A stretch of 19,689 nt of DNA from WJLG01 sp964602485. GTDB lineage: Bacteria; Patescibacteriota; Patescibacteriia; Patescibacteriales; WJLG01. Shown piece by piece: positions 14,527 through 19,689 of this stretch; position 1 is the stretch's first letter; each line of letters begins with the position of its first letter. Made by a program: the position numbers and the translations under genes. The stretch spans positions 1 to 19,689 of the forward strand of contig CAZRQU010000016.1 in NCBI GenBank assembly GCA_964602485.1, in the 5' to 3' direction. The notes beneath the pieces were generated by a model. That model was not told where the DNA came from. It searched no databases and was given only the letters and a program-made list of their open reading frames with translations.

Positions 14527-14560
14527 TTGCTTCATTGTCGCCCTTGCTTCATTGTCGCAT
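14527..14560 (+). repeat. 17-bp-period tandem repeat before the start codon
   Basis: TTGCTTCATTGTCGC occurs at 14527-14541 and 14544-14558, separated by two bases. The second copy contains an in-frame TTG (14552) that could be misread as the start of the secreted protein. Confidence 0.75.
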
Positions 14561-14572
14561 GGATTTTCTAAT

Positions 14573-16084
14573 ATGAAAAAAGAAAGTCAGCTACTCCGGC
14601 CTGAAGTCCGGAGCTTGACATCCCGCCACCCCGAGGGGCGGGATACATCGGTCCACTTTCATCCACGCCCTAAAAGGGGCGTGGCTTTCAGCGGCTTTCG
14701 ATGTAAAGCTTCTATTTTTTTATCCGCCCTATTGGTCGGAGCTTTTATCATTTCACCGTCGTTGGCTTTAGCTAACGGATTCGACCCTAGCTATATAATC
14801 AGCGACCACGAGATATTGGACTATGACTCTATGACATTGGAGCAGATCCAGAGCTTTCTGGAATCCAAGAACAGTTACCTGGCCAATTACCGAGCCGAGG
14901 ATCCGGACGGCAAAAGCTGGAAAGCCGCTGATATAATATATGACCGAGCCCAAACCAACAAGGTCAGTCCTAAATTCATTATTGTCCTTCTACAAAAAGA
15001 AATGGGATTGATAGAAGAGGATGAAACTCCGAAAAGCACTCAACTGGATTGGGCAACCGGCTATGGCTGTCCTGATGGTGGCGGTTGCAATGAGCGCTGG
15101 CGCGGATTCTGGAAGCAAGTTAACAGCGCCACCTTACAATTCTATGATTATCTGGAAAATCCTCAAGATTATAATTATCGAAAAGGACAAACATACATCT
15201 TTAATAACCCCTACTCCACCACCATACAAGGAACGGTTGAGGTGACTCCGGTCAACGATGCCACGGCCGGTCTGTACAACTATACTCCTCATGTCTACAA
15301 CGGAAACTATAACTTCTATAAGATCTGGAAAAGGTATTTCACCAGAGCATATCCTAACGGAACCTTGCTCCAAGCAAGAGATGAAGTTGGAGTTTGGTTG
15401 ATACAAGACGGCAAAAAAAGACCATTTTTGACCAAGGGAGCTTTGACCAGCCGTTTTGATGAGAACAAAATAATTCAAGTCGAAAAAAGTGAATTAGATG
15501 CTTACCCAAAAGGAGCTCCGATAAAATTCGCCAATTACTCTATTGTTCGCTCCCCGGGAGGCCATCTATATCTGTTAGTTGATGACAAAAGAAGAGGGTT
15601 TACCGATTACGAAGCATTTAGAAAGATCGGCTACAACCCTGAAGAGGTAGAAAATGCCAGCTGGGAAGACATAAACTCATACATAGAAGGAAGGCCTATA
15701 ACCCCGACCTCAACCTATCCGACCGGCGCCCTTCTCCAAGACAGCTCCACTGGCGGGGTTTACTGGGTAATAGAAGGAGAGAAAGCTCCATTGCATGACC
15801 GATCATTCTTATCCACCAAATTCAGCAATAAAAGAGTGATACAAGTGAGTTCGGAGGAACTTGAACGATACAAGACGATCGATCCGGTAATGTTCGATAA
15901 TGGTGAATTGATAACCTCCCCCGCTACCAGGGGCATATATCTAGTGGAGAATGGCCAAAAAAGACCATTCATATCAGCCGGATCTTTTGAAGGAAGGGGT
16001 TATAAATGGGAAAATATAATAACGGTCTCTCCTCAATTCTTGGCAAAATATCCTACCGGGGAGGCTATCAAAGAAGGCATATGA
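14573..16084 (+). CDS. Secreted repeat protein with lysozyme-like N-terminal domain; signal peptide carries the 120-bp repeat
   Basis: 503 aa from the ATG at 14573. Residues 5-45 are encoded by repeat copy 3. After them comes an ordinary signal core ASIFLSALLVGAFIISPSLALA with cleavage expected before NGF. The first mature domain (about 180 aa: DYDSMTLEQIQSFLESKN, AADIIYDRAQTNKVSPKFIIVLLQKEMGLI, DWATGYGCPDGGGCNERWRGFWKQVNSATLQFYDYL) resembles glucosaminidase or lysozyme-like domains of the exported GH73 kind; this is a tentative fold-level likeness. The second half has about four repeats of ~50-60 aa with a core of YP.GTLLQ..... GVWLI.DGKKRPF (two full, two diverged: VYWVIEGEKAPL, IYLVENGQKRPF, LYLLVDDKRRGF), probably a wall- or glycan-binding array. 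It is coupled by ATGA to the LigB-like gene. Without the insert the start would read MKKEKASIFLSALLVG, an intact signal peptide. Confidence 0.78.
   Translation: MKKESQLLRPEVRSLTSRHPEGRDTSVHFHPRPKRGVAFSGFRCKASIFLSALLVGAFIISPSLALANGFDPSYIISDHEILDYDSMTLEQIQSFLESKNSYLANYRAEDPDGKSWKAADIIYDRAQTNKVSPKFIIVLLQKEMGLIEEDETPKSTQLDWATGYGCPDGGGCNERWRGFWKQVNSATLQFYDYLENPQDYNYRKGQTYIFNNPYSTTIQGTVEVTPVNDATAGLYNYTPHVYNGNYNFYKIWKRYFTRAYPNGTLLQARDEVGVWLIQDGKKRPFLTKGALTSRFDENKIIQVEKSELDAYPKGAPIKFANYSIVRSPGGHLYLLVDDKRRGFTDYEAFRKIGYNPEEVENASWEDINSYIEGRPITPTSTYPTGALLQDSSTGGVYWVIEGEKAPLHDRSFLSTKFSNKRVIQVSSEELERYKTIDPVMFDNGELITSPATRGIYLVENGQKRPFISAGSFEGRGYKWENIITVSPQFLAKYPTGEAIKEGI
14586..14705 (+). repeat. 120-bp structured GC-rich repeat, copy 3 (in frame inside a gene)
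   Basis: Three hairpins are visible: CTCCGG/CCGGAG (14594-14599, 14608-14613), ATCCCGCC/GGCGGGAT (14620-14627, 14637-14644) and CCACGCCC/GGGCGTGG (14663-14670, 14677-14684). The last is enclosed by TACATCG (14644-14650) pairing with CGATGTA (14699-14705), which forms the exact right end. The length is a multiple of three, and it is read in the only forward frame that has no stop. Confidence 0.93.
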
Positions 16085-16908
16085 TAAAAGCAGCGGCCAT
16101 AGTTCCCCACCCTCCAATATTGATACCGAATATCGGCAAAGAAAATCGTGGGCGACTGGAAAATACATTGAGATCTTATCAGAAATTGGAACAGATCCTG
16201 AAAGACAAAAACATAGATACCATCATTGTCATATCTTCCCACGGCCCGGTAAGACCGAAGATCTTTTCTATAGGACTTGAAGAAAAATTCAAGATAGACT
16301 TCGAGGAATTCGGGGATTTCTCCACCAAGATGGAGATCGCGGGAGACTTGGGCTTGGCACAAAAAATAAGAGAGGATACGATAGGCAAAAACGATGCCCA
16401 GTTGATAGCCAGCCCCAGTCTTGATCACGGGGCCGGAGTCCCTCTTTATCTTCTTTGTTATGATCTAAAAGACATAAAGGTCGTGCCGATCCATACTTCG
16501 CAAAAAGATGCTAAACAACACCACCTATTCGGTCAGGAGATAGCCAAAACGATCCAAAAAGAAAAAAAGAATATAGCTGTTGTCGCTTCAGGTGATCTTT
16601 CACACTGCTTGAATGAAAAAGCTCCCGCAGGATACTCTCCTAAAGGAGCCAAATTCGACCAAAAAATAATAGAGAATCTCAAAGATAGAAAAACACGGGA
16701 AATAATGGAGATCGATCATAATACTTTAAAGGAGGTAAAAGCCTGTGGCCCCAGATCAATAGCTGTACTGCTGGGTATCCTCTCGAAACTGGATTATGAA
16801 AGCGATATCCTGTCATACGAATATCCTTTTGGGATAGGCAATCTAACCGCCTATTTCGACATTAAGACGACTCAGGTTTCTTCTTCCCGCCCTCATCGAT
16901 CACTTTAA
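16081..16908 (+). CDS. LigB/MEMO-type class III extradiol dioxygenase family protein
   Basis: 275 aa. The family includes aromatic-ring extradiol dioxygenases (LigB), MEMO1 and the AmmeMemoRadiSam system proteins. Candidate metal-ligand or active-site histidines: His10 in AAIVPHPPILIP, His54 in ISSHGPVRP, His116 in SLDHGAGVPLYLL and His175 in ASGDLSHCL. ACGPRSIAVLLG near the C-terminus is also characteristic. No signal peptide, so cytosolic. It starts with ATGA overlapping the stop of the secreted protein, so the two are co-translated; an AMMECR1 or radical-SAM partner is not seen here. The last 47 bases overlap the convergent small gene at 16862-17158. Substrate unknown; an MEMO-like role is as likely as ring cleavage. 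Confidence 0.85.
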   Translation: MIKAAAIVPHPPILIPNIGKENRGRLENTLRSYQKLEQILKDKNIDTIIVISSHGPVRPKIFSIGLEEKFKIDFEEFGDFSTKMEIAGDLGLAQKIREDTIGKNDAQLIASPSLDHGAGVPLYLLCYDLKDIKVVPIHTSQKDAKQHHLFGQEIAKTIQKEKKNIAVVASGDLSHCLNEKAPAGYSPKGAKFDQKIIENLKDRKTREIMEIDHNTLKEVKACGPRSIAVLLGILSKLDYESDILSYEYPFGIGNLTAYFDIKTTQVSSSRPHRSL

Positions 16909-17158
16909 AGAAATACTTCCAGGCTTCACCGCTCTTGCAAAGCTCTTTGGTATCATTAAGAGCGATCATTACGAATCCCTTTGGGTATTGTTTACACACT
17001 TTAAAAACGGCTGAACGCTTAAAATTGGGCACACCCAATTCATTGATCACCTTCAGAGCCAGGTCCTGCCAAGGATAAGCCGGGGCTTTCTTTGTATCTT
17101 GTTTCTTGTTTTTTATGATATCAGCCAGACTTTCCGGCTCTGATCTTTCTTTCTTCAT
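16862..17158 (-). CDS. Hypothetical protein, 98 aa
   Basis: No family recognised. Basic, soluble protein with a charged N-terminal tail (MKKERSEPESLADIIKNKKQ) and a more structured core (YPWQDLALKVINELGVPNFKRSAVFKVCKQYPKGFVMIALNDTKELCKSGEAWKYFFKVI). The core looks like a small helical domain with two cysteines, and 'FKRSAVFKVCKQYP' hints at a winged or helix-turn-helix-like unit, but this is a guess. The ATG at 17158 is divergent from def (62-bp shared space, very AT-rich). Its 3' end overlaps the LigB-like gene by 47 bases. Confidence rests on length, clean frame and tight context. Confidence 0.65.
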   Translation of the reverse strand: MKKERSEPESLADIIKNKKQDTKKAPAYPWQDLALKVINELGVPNFKRSAVFKVCKQYPKGFVMIALNDTKELCKSGEAWKYFFKVIDEGGKKKPESS

Positions 17159-17220
17159 AGATATTGCAATATATTAATTTTATTATTATATTTATAGTAT
17201 CGTAATTAAATATAACAAAT

Positions 17221-17703
17221 ATGCCTAAAATACTTCAAGTGATAACAGACCCCAACCCTTTATTGCGAAAAGGGTCGCAAGAGGTCAAAAAGGATGAAAT
17301 AGATGATCCTAAAATGAAAGAGTTCATAGAGGATATGAAAAGGACCATGTTAGAAAAGGATGGGATCGGCCTGGCCGCCCCTCAGGTAGCCAAGAACATT
17401 CGACTCGTAGTGGTAAACACTAAAGATGGGGTTCTGTCCCTAATAAACCCTGAAATAAAAAAAAGATCCTTCATGAAAGATTGGGAACAAGAGGGTTGCC
17501 TGTCTGTCCCTGACATTTTCGGAGAAGTGAAAAGAAATAAAAAGATAGTATGCCACTACGTCGACAATAATGGAAACCAAATAAAATTGAAAGCAAAAGG
17601 TCTTTTGGCCAGAGTGATACAGCACGAGATCGATCACTTGGACGGCGTGTTGTTCATCGACAAAGCCAAAAACATAGAAAAAGTCAATAACCGTCGCATG
17701 TAA
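17221..17703 (+). CDS. def: Peptide deformylase
   Basis: Removes the formyl group from the N-terminal fMet of new proteins; a Fe2+/Zn2+ metalloenzyme. 160 aa. All three motifs are present: GIGLAAPQV (48-56), EGCLSVPD (91-98, metal ligand Cys93) and QHEIDHLDGVLF (134-145, ligands His135 and His139, catalytic Glu136). The C-terminus is short and basic. ATG at 17221; no SD. A plausible TTGCAA (17164-17169)/TATATT (17187-17192) promoter has a 17-bp spacer, but the region is so AT-rich that this is weak. It ends in a terminator at 17728-17758. Its functional partner fmt is 760 bp away on the same strand with dedA between them on the other strand, an interrupted def-fmt pairing. Confidence 0.97.
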   Translation: MPKILQVITDPNPLLRKGSQEVKKDEIDDPKMKEFIEDMKRTMLEKDGIGLAAPQVAKNIRLVVVNTKDGVLSLINPEIKKRSFMKDWEQEGCLSVPDIFGEVKRNKKIVCHYVDNNGNQIKLKAKGLLARVIQHEIDHLDGVLFIDKAKNIEKVNNRRM

Positions 17704-17727
17704 CGAGCGTACATCTATCAATATGCG

Positions 17728-17758
17728 ATAAAACTCCGCTACCTAGGCGGGGTTTTAT
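17728..17758 (+). terminator. Terminator of def, shared with dedA
   Basis: ATAAAACTCCGC (17728-17739) and GCGGGGTTTTAT (17747-17758) pair over 12 bp, including one U-G that pairs only in the plus-strand RNA. The minus strand has a single mismatch, so it may also end dedA, whose TAA (17755-17757) lies in the right arm. Confidence 0.8.
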
Positions 17759-18375
17759 TTAGACTTCTTTTTCTTGAATCTTTTCAGAACCCAAAAAGAG
17801 ATCACGATCAAGGCAACCACCGCAAAGAATAAAGATATCTGTTTATAATATCTAGCCAAAATATCCTGATTGGCCCCAAAAAGATAGCCAAGAAAAGCCA
17901 AAGTGACCACCCAAATAGCCGACCCTAGGCCGGTAAGGACAATGAACTTGATAAAATTCATCTTAGCAAAACCGGCCGGCAATGATATAAGCTGTCTGAC
18001 TACCGGTATCAATCTTCCTATAAGAGTAGAAGATCCCCCATGTTTTAAAAAGAAATCCTCTGCCCTCTTCACTTTTTTACAATCTATCAAAAAACATCGG
18101 CTCACCTTGTGGTCAGCTAATCTGTAAATTATCGCCCTCCCCAAATAAAAAGCCAAAAAATAATTTATCACAGCTCCTACTAAGCTCCCAACCACACCGG
18201 CACCTATGACCAAATAAACGTTCATTTGCCCCTGACTAGCCAAATAAGCGGCTGGAGGAATGATAGCCTCTGACGGAAAAGGTACGAACGAACTTTCGAC
18301 CATCATAAAGAACAGGATACCGAAATATCCCATTTGTTCACTTAATTGCAAGGCGAATTCCATTATTTCAGACAT
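17755..18375 (-). CDS. DedA family membrane protein
   Basis: 206 aa, polytopic. The family (DedA/SNARE-associated) includes undecaprenyl- and other lipid-phosphate flippases and proteins of membrane homeostasis; the substrate here cannot be told. Visible hallmarks are the N-terminal re-entrant-like SSFVPFPSEAIIPPAAYLA, the AVINYFLAFYLGRAI helix and the conserved RLIPVVRQLISLPAGFAKM segment (F/R..P..R....PAG), followed by two C-terminal helices (GSAIWVVTLAFLGYLFG, LFFAVVALIVISFWVL) and a poly-Lys tail. A TATAAT box (18384-18389) is about 9 bp before the ATG, so the transcript would be nearly leaderless. It is divergent from fmt. Confidence 0.93.
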   Translation of the reverse strand: MSEIMEFALQLSEQMGYFGILFFMMVESSFVPFPSEAIIPPAAYLASQGQMNVYLVIGAGVVGSLVGAVINYFLAFYLGRAIIYRLADHKVSRCFLIDCKKVKRAEDFFLKHGGSSTLIGRLIPVVRQLISLPAGFAKMNFIKFIVLTGLGSAIWVVTLAFLGYLFGANQDILARYYKQISLFFAVVALIVISFWVLKRFKKKKSK

Positions 18376-18383
18376 ATAAATAC

Positions 18384-18389
18384 ATTATA
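18384..18389 (-). promoter_or_regulatory. -10 box for the DedA gene
   Basis: TATAAT on the minus strand, 9 bp before the ATG at 18375, predicting a leader of only a few bases. A terminator-like hairpin (18397-18417) lies immediately upstream. Confidence 0.45.
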
Positions 18390-18396
18390 ATATAAA

Positions 18397-18417
18397 AAGG
18401 GCTTTACACAAAGCCTT
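18397..18417 (-). terminator. Possible terminator-like hairpin between dedA and fmt
   Basis: AAGGGCTTT (18397-18405) pairs with AAAGCCTT (18410-18417) with one bulged G, and a T-run follows on the minus strand. No minus-strand gene lies upstream, so it may guard against antisense transcription or be a leader structure. Confidence 0.4.
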
Positions 18418-18460
18418 AAAAACAATAAGATAGAATATATTGGTAATCTCAAGTAAAAAT

Positions 18461-19399
18461 ATGGAAAAAAGAAAAGTAATATTCTTCGGCACTCCTGAAT
18501 TTGCCGTGCCCAGTTTGAAAGAATTGGTGGATGATGAGAACTTCAATGTAGTGGCAGTGGTCACCCAAAAGGATAAAAAGATCGGAAGAGAACAAAAGGT
18601 CTGCCCGCCACCAATAAAAAAAGAAGCGGAAAATTTAGGAATTTGGGTACGCCAACCGGATAAAGTGTCTGACATAGACAAGCTATTAAGGAGGTTGTCT
18701 CCGGATATTTGCGTGGTCGTAGCTTATGGGAAGATAATACCAAAGGATATATTGGAAATACCTAAATATGGGTTCATAAATGTTCATGGGTCCATCCTCC
18801 CCCGCTATCGCGGAGCTTCGGTCATTCAAGCGCCTATACTGAATGGCGATACTGAAACTGGCGTGACCATAATGAAAATGGATGAAGGCTTGGACACCGG
18901 GCCGATCATCTCTATCGGCAAGATCGCGCTTCAAGGTGATGAAACAGCCGGACAGCTTCATGATAAATTGGCCCGTATGGGCTCTAGAATGCTTTGTAAG
19001 ACCTTAAGCGACTATATAGAAGGATACCTTGAACCAAAGCCGCAAACAGGCAAAAGCACCTATCTAAGACAGCTTAAACGCGAAGACGGACGAATAGACT
19101 GGAGGGCTAAAGCCGGTGATATAGAAAAGCAGATCCGCGCCTTCACCCCCTGGCCGGGAACCTTCACCACCATTAAAGGGGGAAAGACCTTGAAAATATT
19201 GGAAGCTGACAATAAGGTTTTGGAAAAAATGAAAGGTCACAATGTTGGCGAAGTTATCTCCAGAAGCCAAGGGGCGGCAGTCCAGACCGGCTCCGGAGGC
19301 TTAATGATAAAAAAACTACAACTAGAAGGCAAAAAGCCGATGGATATCGCCCAATTCCTGCGCGGACACAAAGACTTCATTGGAACCATATTGACTTAA
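18461..19399 (+). CDS. fmt: Methionyl-tRNA formyltransferase
   Basis: Formylates Met-tRNA(fMet) with 10-formyltetrahydrofolate for translation initiation. 312 aa. N-terminal VIFFGTPEFAVPSL, the catalytic Asn107 and His109 in FINVHGSILPRYRGAS and Asp145 in MDEGLDTGPI match the formyltransferase active-site triad. The C-terminal domain includes RAFTPWPGTFTTIKG, typical of Fmt and its tRNA-binding OB-like fold. I chose the ATG at 18461; an in-frame TTG at 18440 would add seven residues before the conserved start of the beta-sheet. No SD is obvious. It is divergent from dedA and lies on the same strand as def. Terminator at 19426-19455. Confidence 0.96.
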   Translation: MEKRKVIFFGTPEFAVPSLKELVDDENFNVVAVVTQKDKKIGREQKVCPPPIKKEAENLGIWVRQPDKVSDIDKLLRRLSPDICVVVAYGKIIPKDILEIPKYGFINVHGSILPRYRGASVIQAPILNGDTETGVTIMKMDEGLDTGPIISIGKIALQGDETAGQLHDKLARMGSRMLCKTLSDYIEGYLEPKPQTGKSTYLRQLKREDGRIDWRAKAGDIEKQIRAFTPWPGTFTTIKGGKTLKILEADNKVLEKMKGHNVGEVISRSQGAAVQTGSGGLMIKKLQLEGKKPMDIAQFLRGHKDFIGTILT

Positions 19400-19425
19400 A
19401 TGATGTTTTGATCTATAGTAATATT

Positions 19426-19455
19426 AAATCCACCAAATCAGCGGATTTTTCTTTT
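19426..19455 (+). terminator. Terminator of fmt
   Basis: AAATCC (19426-19431) pairs with GGATTT (19443-19448), followed by T-rich sequence TTTTTCTTTTT. The stem is only 6 bp, but the position, 27 bases past the fmt stop, is right. Confidence 0.6.
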
Positions 19456-19488
19456 TGCTATTTATTATTTGCTTTTTTGGATATTTAA

Positions 19489-19534
19489 CCTTCGTCTAAC
19501 GGCTACTTGCCTGCCAGTAGGCAGGGGACGCCAG
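19489..19534 (+). pseudogene. Broken tRNA-Glu fragment split by a 20-bp palindromic insert
   Basis: CCTTCGTCTAACGGCTA (19489-19505) and GGACGCCAG (19526-19534) are identical to adjacent parts of the intact tRNA-Glu at 19588-19659 (acceptor end, D-arm, start of anticodon arm). Between them are exactly 20 extra bases (19506-19525) containing CCTGCC-AGTA-GGCAGG. After 19534 similarity stops, so the anticodon loop and 3' half are missing. Confidence 0.8.
19506..19525 (+). repeat. 20-bp palindromic insert in the tRNA fragment
   Basis: CTTGCCTGCCAGTAGGCAGG folds into a 6-bp perfect stem (CCTGCC/GGCAGG) with AGTA loop. It fits precisely between two blocks that are contiguous in the intact tRNA. Short iterated palindromes of this kind are common in some CPR genomes, from memory. 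Confidence 0.75.
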
Positions 19535-19587
19535 CAAAGCCTGAATAATTTTCTTTCAAAAAAACAAAATAAACAAAGTATCAACAT

Positions 19588-19659
19588 GGTCCCTTCGTCT
19601 AACGGCTAGGACGCCAGGTTCTCATCCTGGTAATAGGGGTTCGATTCCCCTAGGGACTA
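19588..19659 (+). tRNA. tRNA-Glu (anticodon CTC)
   Basis: A complete 72-nt cloverleaf without CCA. Acceptor stem GGTCCCT/AGGGACT (the first pair is G-U), D-stem GTCT/GGAC-type with AACGGCTA loop, anticodon stem CCAGG/CCTGG with loop TTCTCAT (anticodon CTC at loop positions 3-5), variable TAAT, T-stem AGGGG/CCCCT with TTCGATT loop. The encoded 3' end is A then CAA, so CCA must be added enzymatically. CTC reads GAG codons. Confidence 0.95.
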
Positions 19660-19689
19660 CAACGAAACAAAAAACACCCAAGCGTCAGC

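Noticed and set aside
14352..14705. CRISPR array
   Set aside because: The repeats are 120 bp, only three in number, unevenly spaced (1,118 and 114 bases apart) and one is inside a gene. No cas genes are present.

Overview
The window is a compact, AT-leaning bacterial segment of about 19.7 kb. Short intergenic spaces, ATGA start/stop overlaps, several genes with no Shine-Dalgarno (SD) sequence, large GT-C-like membrane proteins and a minimal [FeFe]-hydrogenase locus all suggest a fermentative Patescibacteria (CPR) genome, probably a metagenome-assembled scaffold. This placement is an inference. TGA is used as a normal stop (for example the ATGA overlaps at 9996-9999 and 16081-16084), which argues against the TGA-recoded CPR lineages. 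A run of 10 Ns at 12172-12181 marks an assembly gap.

Layout: (1) 84-2904, minus strand: cysS, a 51-aa small membrane protein, a Cys-rich exported protein and a tRNA-dihydrouridine synthase. (2) 2905-3917, minus: an anchored hypothetical protein, a possible 35-aa ORF and a structured intergenic stretch ending in a strong terminator before cysS. (3) 3983-4510, plus: an unrecognised protein with a textbook promoter and SD. (4) 4456-9140: two GT-C-type membrane proteins on opposite strands around a DUF72 protein. (5) 9195-13070, minus: a hydrogen-metabolism operon in transcription order NuoF/HydB-like, small two-helix membrane protein, [FeFe] hydrogenase HydA, TM1266-type hydrogenase regulator, S-component-like membrane protein. 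(6) 13114-14705: GAPDH bracketed by a GC-rich 120-bp repeat; a third copy lies inside the next gene. (7) 14573-16908, plus: a secreted repeat protein coupled to a LigB/MEMO-family protein. (8) 16862-19399: a small hypothetical gene, def, dedA and fmt. (9) 19489-19659: a broken tRNA-Glu copy, then an intact tRNA-Glu(CTC).

GAPDH makes NADH in glycolysis, and a NuoF-like flavoprotein plus [FeFe] hydrogenase could dispose of those electrons as H2. That gives the 9.2-14.3 kb region a coherent fermentative logic, but no HydC/NuoE-like subunit is visible. Def and Fmt handle the formyl group of initiator Met at opposite ends of translation, and CysRS, Dus and tRNA-Glu add to the translation content.

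The most unusual features are the 120-bp structured repeat, one copy of which sits in frame in the signal peptide of a secreted protein, and a tRNA-Glu fragment split by a 20-bp palindrome 83 bp upstream of the intact tRNA gene.
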